Positions 1 to 5,491 of a DNA stretch of 38,706 nucleotides are shown piece by piece (position 1 is the first letter of the stretch; every line of letters starts with the position of its first letter). The notes below the pieces were generated by a model. The model had not been told where the DNA came from, ran no database searches, and saw nothing but the letters and a program-made list of their open reading frames with translations. Location: the IMG/VR virus record IMGVR_UViG_3300036790_000213, positions 1 to 38,706 of that record, one strand, 5' to 3'. The position numbers and the translations under genes are program-made. The stretch comes from a virus.

Positions 1-31
1 CTCCCTGCACTGTATCTATGCTGGCTTGACG

Positions 32-139
32 GGCGTTCGGCTCTCACTTGGCCGGCGTTCCGCGCTCACTTGGACGCCTGATAATGGGAGGGTATCCCTC
101 CTTGCGATGTCATCTCGCACCTGTTCCGCACTCACTCTG
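32..139. repeat. Iteron-like direct repeats
   Basis: GGCGTTCGGCTCTCACTTGG (32-51) and GGCGTTCCGCGCTCACTTGG (54-73) match at 18 of 20 positions with a 22-bp period. A diverged third copy, GTTCCGCACTCACT, lies at 123-136. The 22-bp period equals that of the iterons at 38313-38406, although the sequences are only loosely alike. They could be accessory initiator or regulator sites. Confidence 0.55.
87..101. promoter_or_regulatory. Perfect inverted repeat GGAGGG-TAT-CCCTCC
   Basis: Arms 87-92 and 96-101 are perfectly complementary around TAT. It resembles the GGGG/CCCC sites at 176-199 and 38570-38593 in having G-run and C-run arms about a TAT centre, and may bind the same protein. No function can be read directly. 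Confidence 0.45.
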
Positions 140-175
140 CCCCCAATTCGCTGGGATAACCACAATGATTACCGC

Positions 176-199
176 TTGTGGGGTATGCCCCCATTTTAT
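176..199 (+). promoter_or_regulatory. Operator-like dyad (GGGG-TATG-CCCC), left copy
   Basis: TTGTGGGGTATGCCCCCA followed by TTTTAT ends three bases before the -35 element of the left promoter. It matches 21 of 24 positions with the reverse complement of 38570-38593. Two of the three differences are in the central tetranucleotide, which reads TATG here and CATA there. Placement beside a promoter fits an activator or repressor site. Confidence 0.5.
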
Positions 200-201
200 C
201 G

Positions 202-229
202 TTGACACGCGAACGAGTATTGCTATACC
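202..229 (+). promoter_or_regulatory. Promoter of the left accessory operon
   Basis: TTGACA (202-207), a 16-nt spacer and TATACC (224-229) look like a sigma-70-type promoter pointing at the genes from 284 onward. The operator-like site at 176-199 lies just upstream. The transcript would carry a leader of roughly 45 nt containing the hairpin and ribosome site at 251-275. Confidence 0.6.
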
Positions 230-250
230 TTCATAGCTGTAATCGTTATT

Positions 251-275
251 TGGGCAATGCCCAGCCCCGAAAGGA
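251..275 (+). promoter_or_regulatory. Structured ribosome-binding leader, copy 1
   Basis: Hairpin TGGGC-AAT-GCCCA (251-263) runs into the block CCCAGCCCCGAAAGGA (260-275), which ends exactly 8 nt before the ATG at 284. The block and the spacing are identical at 1261-1276 and 1710-1725. It fixes the start of the ATPase gene at 284 rather than at the ATG at 257. Confidence 0.7.
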
Positions 276-283
276 CGTATCCC

Positions 284-838
284 ATGAACACGCTCTTTGC
301 ACCTTCCGCGTCATCCACTGACATCCTTACTGAGAAATACCGCCCAACGCGCATTGCCGACTTTGTTGGCCTTGATAAGCCACGCCGCATCGCCGCGAAG
401 ATGGCATCCACTCCACCTCGCACCGCTGGCCTGTTGTTCATCGGCGAGACGGGCATCGGTAAGACAACCCTCGCTCTCGCTATCGCCGAAGAGATGCCGG
501 CCGAGCTTCACCACATCGCATCGCAGGATTGCAACGTTGAGCGTATACGGCAGGTCGTGAGCAATTGCCATTACGTTCCGTGTGCCGGCTGCAAGCGTCA
601 CATTGTGTTGATCGATGAAGCGGACCAGATGAGCAACGCCGCGCAGCTCTACATGCTATCTGTATTGGACAGCACCGCACCGGCGCCCGACACACTTTTC
701 ATCCTCACGGCGAACAGCACCGACAAGCTACAGGATCGCCTCATCTCACGCTGCATCCCTGTACAGTTCTCATCTCACGCTGCATCCCTGTACAGTTCTC
801 ATCTCACGGTCAATCCACCGACACCGCGGCACTCCTAG
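284..838 (+). CDS. Clamp-loader-like AAA+ ATPase, C-terminus frameshifted
   Basis: A 184-residue product resembling the ATPase domain of clamp-loader small subunits (RFC/DnaX type). Visible motifs are an N-terminal TEKYRPTRIADFVG signature, Walker A GETGIGKTT (about 54-62), Walker B HIVLIDEADQ (106-115), a sensor-1 LTANSTDKL segment, and the SRC arginine-finger motif (155-157) typical of clamp loaders. A 29-bp tandem duplication at 741-798 shifts the frame after about residue 162 and gives an unrelated tail ending at 838. Collapsing one unit restores a 218-residue protein ending at 969. The family loads sliding clamps; here it might adapt the host replisome or act in partition. Whether the shortened product works is unknown. 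The start is set by the leader at 251-275. Confidence 0.8.
   Translation: MNTLFAPSASSTDILTEKYRPTRIADFVGLDKPRRIAAKMASTPPRTAGLLFIGETGIGKTTLALAIAEEMPAELHHIASQDCNVERIRQVVSNCHYVPCAGCKRHIVLIDEADQMSNAAQLYMLSVLDSTAPAPDTLFILTANSTDKLQDRLISRCIPVQFSSHAASLYSSHLTVNPPTPRHS
741..808 (+). repeat. 29-bp tandem duplication that frameshifts the AAA+ gene
   Basis: The unit beginning TCATCTCACGCTGCATCCCT occurs at 741-769 and again, identically, at 770-798. A partial third copy, TCATCTCACG, lies at 799-808. A 29-bp insertion is not a multiple of three and changes the reading frame. The 10-bp flanking repeat is the kind of sequence that promotes slipped-strand duplication or deletion, so the change may be reversible. 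An assembly or polymerase artefact is possible. Confidence 0.9.
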
Positions 839-969
839 AGCGCGTCTGGGATGCAGAAGCGCCGCAAACGGCCAAGCGTCCCAACTTCGCCCGCATCGTC
901 AAAGAGGCCTGCAACAACGTTCGCGCCTCACTCATGCAGCTCCAAACCGAACTTCTACTCGCAGACTGA
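802..969 (+). pseudogene. Displaced C-terminal segment of the AAA+ ATPase
   Basis: Read in the frame starting at TCT 802, this encodes SSHGQSTDTAALLERVWDAE and continues to LQTELLLAD followed by TGA at 967-969. It contains helix-forming, lid-like sequence and joins smoothly to RCIPVQF of the upstream gene if one 29-bp unit is removed. In the window as given it has no start codon or ribosome site of its own and is probably untranslated unless frameshifting or slippage occurs. Confidence 0.75.
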
Positions 970-1000
970 ATTAAAAACTAATTTATTAGGAGATAGCGCA

Positions 1001-1219
1001 ATGATGAACAATCAGACATTCAAATCGATAAAGATAGGTGACAAGGTACGCAAGGACGGAACCAAAACGATACGCACGGTACAAGCTGTGAACGATTACG
1101 GCATGTTTCGCACCGTGATCCTCGTGATGAAGGGTGGGCAAATAAACGCAATACAAAACACCTCTACGGCTACGACGATTCCCAGCTTCTATCACAACTG
1201 GCACATCGTCGAAGACTAG
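1001..1219 (+). CDS. Small hypothetical protein (72 aa)
   Basis: The start ATG at 1001 follows TTAGGAGATAGCGCA, a good ribosome site. The same frame is open further upstream to 851, but that part overlaps the displaced ATPase tail and lacks a ribosome site, so I reject it. The product begins MMNNQTFKSIKIGDKVRKDG and looks like a compact beta-rich (SH3/KOW-like) fold with a basic first half. No family recognised. It sits between the broken ATPase and the 34-residue membrane peptide in the left operon. Confidence 0.65.
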   Translation: MMNNQTFKSIKIGDKVRKDGTKTIRTVQAVNDYGMFRTVILVMKGGQINAIQNTSTATTIPSFYHNWHIVED

Positions 1220-1249
1220 ATTTCAAACCCCTGGTGCAATATCAACCCC

Positions 1250-1276
1250 TGGGCATCGCGCCCAGCCCCGAAAGGA
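1250..1276 (+). promoter_or_regulatory. Structured ribosome-binding leader, copy 2
   Basis: Stem TGGGC (1250-1254), loop ATCGC, stem GCCCA (1260-1264), extendable by one C-G pair, runs directly into CCCAGCCCCGAAAGGA (1261-1276). The block ends 8 nt before the ATG at 1285, as in copies 1 and 3. Its presence is the main evidence that the very short frame at 1285 is a real gene. Confidence 0.7.
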
Positions 1277-1284
1277 ACCACACC

Positions 1285-1389
1285 ATGAATCTCTTCCTCG
1301 CAATCATCTTCGCTCCGTCTATCCTCGCGGCTGTATCCATGATCGGCCTGTACGTTCGCCCGCTCCTCACAGACAAAACCAATCTCTAA
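1285..1389 (+). CDS. 34-residue single-pass membrane peptide
   Basis: The frame ATG 1285 to TAA 1389 begins MNLFLAIIFAPSILAAVSMI and continues GLYVRPLLTDKTNL. Roughly residues 3-24 form one strongly hydrophobic helix, followed by a short polar tail. It carries the same leader as the ATPase and the diguanylate cyclase, which argues that it is translated. Candidate roles are a small membrane regulator or a holin-like peptide; the sequence does not decide. No homolog recognised. Confidence 0.6.
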   Translation: MNLFLAIIFAPSILAAVSMIGLYVRPLLTDKTNL

Positions 1390-1424
1390 TCGACGTTTGC
1401 CCTATCAAAGGAAAGAGGAATTTC

Positions 1425-1688
1425 ATGATTGACCTTACTTCGCACCAACTCGATGGCCTCATCTACGCCCTGGAAATAGCTGCGGACGATCAGGAAAACT
1501 ATTTTGCTACTGTCAACCCGATAATCGATTACACATCCGAAGATCTGAGAACAAAAGCAACATCTTTCAGAAACATTGCGGAGTCGGTGCAGGCCCTAAG
1601 CCAACCTGCTCTCCGCATGCGATTTGAAGAGCTGGCCGACACCGCAGATATGCTAGCGACTTCTTCCGAAGTGGCCGAAGCAATCTAA
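1425..1688 (+). CDS. Small acidic helical protein (87 aa)
   Basis: The start at 1425 is supported by AAAGGAAAGAGG about 8 nt upstream. The product begins MIDLTSHQLDGLIYALEIAA, is rich in Asp, Glu and Ala, and appears entirely alpha-helical with a C-terminal ELADTADMLATSSEVAEAI helix. No family recognised. It is followed within 15 nt by the hairpin leader of the diguanylate cyclase gene, so it belongs to the same transcript. Confidence 0.7.
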   Translation: MIDLTSHQLDGLIYALEIAADDQENYFATVNPIIDYTSEDLRTKATSFRNIAESVQALSQPALRMRFEELADTADMLATSSEVAEAI

Positions 1689-1700
1689 CCGCACCACCCT

Positions 1701-1725
1701 TGGGTTTTACCCAGCCCCGAAAGGA
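1701..1725 (+). promoter_or_regulatory. Structured ribosome-binding leader, copy 3
   Basis: Hairpin TGGGT-TTT-ACCCA (1701-1713) followed by CCCAGCCCCGAAAGGA (1710-1725), 8 nt from the ATG at 1734. Relative to copies 1 and 2 the pair next to the loop is T-A instead of C-G, a compensatory change that keeps the stem paired. This supports a conserved RNA structure and not just a copied sequence. Confidence 0.7.
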
Positions 1726-1733
1726 CGTACAGC

Positions 1734-2366
1734 ATGTTTCTAACTCTTCCCGCCGCACCACCCCAACCCACCACCTTGCAGGACGCGCACCAACTCATCG
1801 CCACGATGCGCGCCGAGCTCGAGCAGCTCCAAGCCCTCGCGCGTCTCGATCCACTCACCGGCATCGCCAACCGCCGCGCCTTCGACGAACGGCTCGCCCA
1901 GGCCTTCGCGCACGCACGCCGCACGCGCACCACGCTGGCCGTGGCCGTCATCGATCTGGACAACTTCAAACGCCGCAACGATACCTACGGCCACGCCGCC
2001 GGCGATCGCTGCCTCAGTCTCCTCGCCGCGCAGCTCGCGGCCCACTCGCGTGCCGGCGACGTCGTCGCGCGGATCGGCGGCGAAGAGTTCGCCGTCATCA
2101 TGCCAGGCACCGGCCAGGTCGACGGCGCGGAGCTCTGCCGGCGCATCGCCTTCACCCTCCGCCAGGGATGCGCCGCTGGCGGTCCTCTCACCTTCTCCTG
2201 CGGCGTGGCGGATCTGGACGCCACCATGCTGCATCCCTCCACCATCCTCGATCGCGCCGACCGCGCCATGTACCATGCCAAGCAGTCCGGCAAAGATCGC
2301 GTGTGCATCCACCAAACCACCTTCAACCGCGCCGCAGCGTTCTTCGGCAGACTAGGGATTCGCTAA
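1734..2366 (+). CDS. Standalone GGDEF diguanylate cyclase
   Basis: A 210-residue protein predicted to make cyclic di-GMP from two GTP. After a short helical N-terminus (about 15-35) comes a complete GGDEF domain: DPLTGIANRRAFDERL (39-54), the metal/nucleotide segment VIDLDNFKRRNDTYGHAAGD (72-91), GGEEF at 115-119, and C-terminal DRADRAMYHAKQSGKDRV. An inhibitory-site motif RxxD (RAGD, 106-109) lies exactly five residues before GGEEF, so product inhibition is expected. There is no sensor domain or membrane segment, so it should be cytosolic. The hairpin leader at 1701-1725 controls its translation, and its stop overlaps the next gene (TAATG). Such enzymes are common in bacteria but unexpected among phage or partition genes; it may be a captured host gene. 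Confidence 0.93.
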   Translation: MFLTLPAAPPQPTTLQDAHQLIATMRAELEQLQALARLDPLTGIANRRAFDERLAQAFAHARRTRTTLAVAVIDLDNFKRRNDTYGHAAGDRCLSLLAAQLAAHSRAGDVVARIGGEEFAVIMPGTGQVDGAELCRRIAFTLRQGCAAGGPLTFSCGVADLDATMLHPSTILDRADRAMYHAKQSGKDRVCIHQTTFNRAAAFFGRLGIR

Positions 2367-2818
2367 TGGCCCTCTTCAGAATGACAGTCACGGCCACCGC
2401 TTCCACCACGTACATCGCCGAAGTCGAGGCACCGGACGAAGAAACCGCCGAGGCCATGGCAGCCTCGCGCGAGATCTTCGGTAAAAATTCCTCCGAGGAC
2501 TTTCAAGTCGACGCAAAAGATTGCGCGTTCGACTTTGAGACTGAGCAGCTCACAGACGAATGCCCAGACTGCGGAGAATCGCACCTGATTATGCACGACG
2601 ATCTGGCTGTGTGCTATTGCCAAGCGTTTGGCTTCAATCCTTATGCGGGTACTCCCGAAAATCCTAACGGGCGCGCTCCCCTTCATCCTCATCTCATCAT
2701 CGATGGTGTTTGCACACCTGAGCCCTGGTGGTATGAAGATCAAGACTATTGCGCCGCCTGCGGCGCTAAGATCGAAGCCGAAGAGAAAGCCGGGGAGGCC
2801 TTCCGCAATGCCCAATGA
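2366..2818 (+). CDS. Zinc-ribbon-like hypothetical protein (150 aa)
   Basis: The ATG at 2366 overlaps the stop of the diguanylate cyclase gene (TAATG), indicating translational coupling. The frame stays open upstream to 1700, but that part is only the alternative frame of the cyclase gene. The N-terminal 45 residues (MALFRMTVTATASTTYIAEV and onward) suggest a beta strand followed by an acidic helix. Two Cys pairs, CPDCG and CAACG, lie on either side of a middle segment with CYC and look like zinc-binding knuckles. No named family recognised. Probably cytosolic. Confidence 0.7.
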   Translation: MALFRMTVTATASTTYIAEVEAPDEETAEAMAASREIFGKNSSEDFQVDAKDCAFDFETEQLTDECPDCGESHLIMHDDLAVCYCQAFGFNPYAGTPENPNGRAPLHPHLIIDGVCTPEPWWYEDQDYCAACGAKIEAEEKAGEAFRNAQ

Positions 2819-2990
2819 CGAGCTAACCAAAGTGGAGTATCTGGGCGATGGCCTGTACGCTGAATGCACGGGCGACATGATCCGTCTCTTCGCCTCGAAC
2901 GGTGTCACCACCACCAACGAGGTCTATCTTGATCCAGCTGTGCTGCAGGCCTTCCTCAACTACGTCAAAACGATCCGGGAAAGAAGTTGA
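2808..2990 (+). CDS. Small hypothetical protein (60 aa)
   Basis: The ATG at 2808 follows GGGGAGG (2792-2798) and overlaps the end of the preceding gene by 11 nt. The product begins MPNDELTKVEYLGDGLYAEC and ends LNYVKTIRERS. The segment LGDGLYAECTGDMIRLFASNG looks like a small beta sheet, followed by a helix beginning at LDPAVLQAFL. Short proteins of this shape are frequent in phage accessory operons. Function unknown. Confidence 0.7.
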   Translation: MPNDELTKVEYLGDGLYAECTGDMIRLFASNGVTTTNEVYLDPAVLQAFLNYVKTIRERS

Positions 2991-3151
2991 AGTTGACTAC
3001 ACCGCCTAAACCCGCGCCGCAAAACTACTCACCCGTTGGCCCTCGCGTCATGCTGGGCGACAAGGCGATCTGCACGGCCGTCAGTAACACGATGGCCAAG
3101 CGGATCGCCGCCGCGCTCAACCATCACACACCCGATCGCCGCGGCATTTAG
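2987..3151 (+). CDS. Small phage-type protein (54 aa, TTG start)
   Basis: The frame starts at TTG 2987 (an in-frame TTG also occurs at 2993) and overlaps the preceding stop by 3 nt; GGGA at 2977-2980 could be its ribosome site. The product is about 54 residues and contains VMLGDKAICTAVSNTMAKRI followed by a short helix and DRRGI at the end. The pattern 'K-A-I-C-T-A-V-S-N-T-M-A-K-R-I-A-A-A-L-N' is typical of short orphan phage proteins of unknown function. The stop at 3149-3151 overlaps the end of the convergent minus-strand gene by 4 bp, so the two opposing operons abut here with no visible terminator. Confidence 0.6.
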   Translation: MKLTTPPKPAPQNYSPVGPRVMLGDKAICTAVSNTMAKRIAAALNHHTPDRRGI

Positions 3152-3525
3152 ATTTGATCGCTGCGCCTATTCCAATTCTCATAAAATTTCTTCACCACCT
3201 CAGCGGATTCGTCGTAGACGGCCATTGCGTTGCCATGCTCGTCACATCCAAGGTGGTAGCTCACCGATTCACCGATGGTCATATCTGCCGCACAGATTCC
3301 GCTTTTTCCCTTTTGCCGCAAGTCGGTCAAGACATACCAATCAGCCCCACGATTCAGATAGGTTGTGCTCGGTCCCACTGGAACTCCATCTCTCACCCGG
3401 ATTCTCTTGGTTGAGTCTAGTGGCATTCCCGCCGAAAACGTTACTCTATAGGCCGTCTTCCCCAGCCCCGCTATGTACCGCGCTCGGCGCAGAGCCTTGC
3501 GCATTTGTTTGGTCGGCTCCCTCAT
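3148..3525 (-). CDS. Hypothetical protein (125 aa), end of early operon
   Basis: The start is supported by GGAGGAGCAAA upstream. The product has a basic N-terminus (MREPTKQMRKALRRARY), a central beta-rich segment and an acidic C-terminal helix with SAEVVKKFYENWN. No recognised domain. It is the last gene of the leftward early operon and ends 4 bp into the convergent plus-strand operon. Confidence 0.7.
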   Translation of the reverse strand: MREPTKQMRKALRRARYIAGLGKTAYRVTFSAGMPLDSTKRIRVRDGVPVGPSTTYLNRGADWYVLTDLRQKGKSGICAADMTIGESVSYHLGCDEHGNAMAVYDESAEVVKKFYENWNRRSDQI

Positions 3526-3540
3526 TTTGCTCCTCCGAAT

Positions 3541-3876
3541 CTACTCACTGAACAACTCCAAAGTCTGCTTCTGCGCCCGGCGCCGGCGTTGCCGATTCAC
3601 CAAGCGATGGTGCGCATCATAGCGATTGTGGTGCAGCTGGCAGCCAGCCCTAAGATTTTCATCTCCGCAGTCTTCCGGCTTATGGTTCAAATGCGCCACG
3701 GTCAAGCAAACAATCGCGCCGGTGTACGGGTGCCGATGGCCATGCAGAGCCGTGCAGCGGTTGCCATCCTCGGTCAAAAACTCGCACTGCCCCTGCGCGC
3801 GTTCAAACCGGATGCGATCGCTGATCGCCGGCCAGTCCTTCGGATACCGCCCGCGCTCTTCTTTCAGGATAGGCAT
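3541..3876 (-). CDS. HNH-type endonuclease
   Basis: A 111-residue protein with a recognisable HNH (beta-beta-alpha-metal) core: AHLNH (His62, His65), GDENL (Asn74) and LHHNRYDAHH (His82, His83, Asn84, Asp87). Four cysteines (31, 41, 70, 79) could form a structural zinc site. The C-terminus is very basic (RQRRRRAQK). HNH proteins cut or nick DNA. In many phages one lies beside the terminase and assists packaging, but this one is about 27 kb from it, at the end of the early operon, which fits a role in DNA metabolism or host DNA attack better. Ribosome site AAGGAATCGA. Confidence 0.85.
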   Translation of the reverse strand: MPILKEERGRYPKDWPAISDRIRFERAQGQCEFLTEDGNRCTALHGHRHPYTGAIVCLTVAHLNHKPEDCGDENLRAGCQLHHNRYDAHHRLVNRQRRRRAQKQTLELFSE

Positions 3877-4163
3877 TCGATTCCTTCGTCAAAATCGTAC
3901 GTATCTGCAAAGATTGCGAGTGAAGAATCATTCGCGAGCTGCATGTGCTTTATATTTTCGTCAACCCTTCCGCACCACGGACATTCGACTGATGCATAAA
4001 AGCTACGGTCCGACCGAATCTCCAAAACCTCTCCAGATGCCGCAGCCTTTCTCATGTGCCAAGTCATTGCCTTACAGCACAACACCCACGCAGGCAAGTG
4101 ATCGAAGGCTTTCATGCGGGCTCGGACAACAATCGAGACGTTAGGATTAGTTTGCTTCAGCAT
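3864..4163 (-). CDS. Zinc-knuckle hypothetical protein (99 aa)
   Basis: The start ATG at 4163 follows GGGAGGAGAATCTGG. The centre contains ECPWCGRVDENIKHM, a CxxC pair followed by His, likely metal-binding, and the C-terminus is acidic (YDFDEGIECLS). Two further Cys occur near residues 29-30. It overlaps the HNH gene by 13 bp, indicating coupled translation. No named family. Confidence 0.65.
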   Translation of the reverse strand: MLKQTNPNVSIVVRARMKAFDHLPAWVLCCKAMTWHMRKAAASGEVLEIRSDRSFYASVECPWCGRVDENIKHMQLANDSSLAIFADTYDFDEGIECLS

Positions 4164-4462
4164 CCAGATTCTCCTCCCTCACACTCGCCAGCCAGGGCGC
4201 GACCTTCATAGATGAAGCTGAGTCCACTGGCGGAACGTATTTGTCTTAGTTGGATGCGCCCCTCCCGTCGTAGCCTAGCTACGACATATAGAACGATCCT
4301 CGCTTGGAACGGCAGCTCAAAAATTGGGATCTGCCACCATTCTCCCGGTCCTTTTCTACGCAAATATTCGACGATGCCATCGATAGCGTTCTGGATTTCT
4401 CGTTCGTCCAGGACCCCGCGCTGCAAATTGGGGAACGGGGTTTCATCAGCTTGCTTCGGCAT
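4157..4462 (-). CDS. Hypothetical protein (101 aa)
   Basis: I place the start at 4462 (MPKQADETPF) because GGAGAGGAGAATCAAG lies just upstream; the longer frame to 4483 would encode that ribosome site. The product looks alpha-helical, with LDEREIQNAIDGIVEYLRRK and a segment FQARIVLYVVARLRREGRIQ that could be a winged-helix-like core. It ends in GECEGGESGC. No family recognised. Confidence 0.65.
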   Translation of the reverse strand: MPKQADETPFPNLQRGVLDEREIQNAIDGIVEYLRRKGPGEWWQIPIFELPFQARIVLYVVARLRREGRIQLRQIRSASGLSFIYEGRALAGECEGGESGC

Positions 4463-4817
4463 CTTGATTCTCCTCTCCAACACTTAGCAGCCAGGTCACT
4501 CCCAGATCCGTCAACCGCTCGATCGTGCGTCCATCCTCGCCTCTGGCCCAGTCGATCAGGCGTCCACCGCGTCCTGTACGTCCCGCGAGGAACAGACCCG
4601 CCATCAGCGTCATCCGCAGCGCCTCGATGCGTTCTGCCGGGCAATCCGTGGCCGCGCGGAGCATCTCTTCAATCGCCACTCGCGTCTGCGGCGTCCGCAC
4701 AAACTCCAGGTAGCGGATCTCGAGGAGGCGGAGCTGCGCGGGCTCAACGTACACGCGGTACGGCCGGTTACTGAAAACCCACCGGGTCACTTCCCAACGC
4801 TTGGGACCGTTGCGCAT
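4446..4817 (-). CDS. Hypothetical protein (123 aa)
   Basis: Ribosome site GGAGAAAAAGCC precedes ATG 4817. The sequence has a basic N-terminal segment with aromatic residues (RWEVTRWVFSNRPYRVYV), a helical middle and a C-terminal ERLTDLGVTWLLSVGEE. It overlaps both neighbours (17 bp downstream, 31 bp upstream). Function unknown. Cytosolic by appearance. Confidence 0.65.
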   Translation of the reverse strand: MRNGPKRWEVTRWVFSNRPYRVYVEPAQLRLLEIRYLEFVRTPQTRVAIEEMLRAATDCPAERIEALRMTLMAGLFLAGRTGRGGRLIDWARGEDGRTIERLTDLGVTWLLSVGEENQDAEAS

Positions 4818-5008
4818 GGCTTTTTCTCCGGAGCCAGGGACATAGGTGGTTTGGCCCTCCCATATTCCAAGAGGTCATCGAGCATCTTGACGAGGAGAGC
4901 CCAGTGATGCCGCACGGTTCGCGAAGCTTGTGTCTCGAAGCGCAAAGCTCGCTTGTACTCATCACGTCGCTCGATGATGTCATTTTCTGTATAGTTTGGC
5001 AGCTTCAT
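4787..5008 (-). CDS. Small hypothetical protein (73 aa)
   Basis: The start at 5008 (MKLPNYTENDIIERRDEYKR) follows TGTGGAGAGCCAACC; the longer upstream frame has no ribosome site. The first 50 residues look like a charged alpha-helical hairpin, and the C-terminus KPPMSLAPEKKP is extended. It overlaps the upstream gene by an ATGA junction. No family recognised. Confidence 0.6.
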   Translation of the reverse strand: MKLPNYTENDIIERRDEYKRALRFETQASRTVRHHWALLVKMLDDLLEYGRAKPPMSLAPEKKPCATVPSVGK

Positions 5009-5295
5009 GGTTGGCTCTCCACAGTCGTATTTCGCTGAGCTTTTTCCCACGCTTCCCGCGCCGCGCAGAATCTCCCAAACCCTTCGGCGTCGATCGTGTC
5101 GGGGGTGAACAGATATCCACCATCCGGCCACTCATACACCAGGCAACCGAGATCCCACGCGAGCTCGCACACAAACTGCCTCCGCTGCGCCACAGGCGGC
5201 TGCAGGGTGTCCAGCAGGATCGATGAAACCACCGCACTCTCCTCAGGGCCCACGACCATCGCCAGGATGTGATTTTGGATCTTCTCTCTTGTCAT
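5005..5295 (-). CDS. Hypothetical protein (96 aa)
   Basis: ATG 5295 overlaps the preceding stop (ATGA), with GAGGAAGTGAACCG as ribosome site. The product contains VAQRRQFVCELAWDLGCLVY and WPDGGYLFTPDTIDAEGFGR and appears to be a small alpha/beta protein. It lies in a chain of overlapping early genes. No family recognised. Confidence 0.65.
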   Translation of the reverse strand: MTREKIQNHILAMVVGPEESAVVSSILLDTLQPPVAQRRQFVCELAWDLGCLVYEWPDGGYLFTPDTIDAEGFGRFCAAREAWEKAQRNTTVESQP

Positions 5296-5429
5296 CGGTT
5301 CACCTTCACTTCCTCAAGCACCATCGGCATGAAGCATTTCTTGCAGTACGGTTGCTCGCGGCACTCAGCTGCGAGACGTTTCTCGATCGTTCCGCAGCCC
5401 ACACATTTCAGCTTGAAGGTTGCGCTCAT
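5292..5429 (-). CDS. Small zinc-ribbon protein (45 aa)
   Basis: The start at 5429 (MSATFKLKCVGCGTIEKRLA) is chosen because GGGAGAGAACCCGAA lies upstream and because the longer frame to 5519 is occupied by two better small genes in other frames. Cys pairs CVGC and CKKC, about 19 residues apart, form a typical zinc ribbon. It may bind nucleic acid or be a structural stub. ATGA overlaps join it to both neighbours. Confidence 0.6.
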   Translation of the reverse strand: MSATFKLKCVGCGTIEKRLAAECREQPYCKKCFMPMVLEEVKVNR

Positions 5430-5491
5430 TTCGGGTTCTCTCCCAGCTTGCACAAAAGCAGAAAGATAAGAATCAACCAAACGGTATGCAT
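5426..5491 (-). CDS. 21-residue hydrophobic peptide
   Basis: The frame MHTVWLILIFLLLCKLGENP-K lies between a TGATG overlap with the upstream peptide gene and an ATGA overlap with the zinc-ribbon gene. Residues 4-14 are entirely hydrophobic, enough for a short membrane insertion. The double overlap fixes the reading frame and suggests coupled translation. Candidate roles are a small membrane toxin, a holin or antiholin peptide, or a leader that couples translation of the next gene. Confidence 0.45.
   Translation of the reverse strand: MHTVWLILIFLLLCKLGENPK

Larger units (their letters stand above)
1..283. other. Gene-free left-end control region
   Basis: I see no convincing gene in this stretch. 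It holds three iteron-like direct repeats, a perfect 15-bp dyad, a GGGG/CCCC operator-like site, a promoter and the first structured ribosome-binding leader, each listed separately. An open frame at 48-236 crosses the repeats and lacks a usable ribosome site. If the molecule is circular this region joins the origin region at the other end. Confidence 0.6.

Noticed and set aside
48-236. 62-codon open frame at the left end
   Set aside because: It crosses iteron-like repeats, dyads and the promoter, and lacks a ribosome site.
851-1000. Upstream extension of the 72-residue gene
   Set aside because: It overlaps the displaced ATPase C-terminus in another frame. A good ribosome site lies at 987-993, just before the ATG at 1001.
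1700-2365. Long plus-strand open frame upstream of the 150-residue gene, extending it to 372 residues
   Set aside because: It is the alternative frame of the GGDEF gene, is Arg/His/Pro-rich and has no ribosome site. The TAATG overlap at 2366 gives a better start.
3120-3180. Bidirectional terminator between the convergent operons
   Set aside because: No GC-rich stem with a T-run is visible around 3148-3151; the two genes overlap by 4 bp instead.
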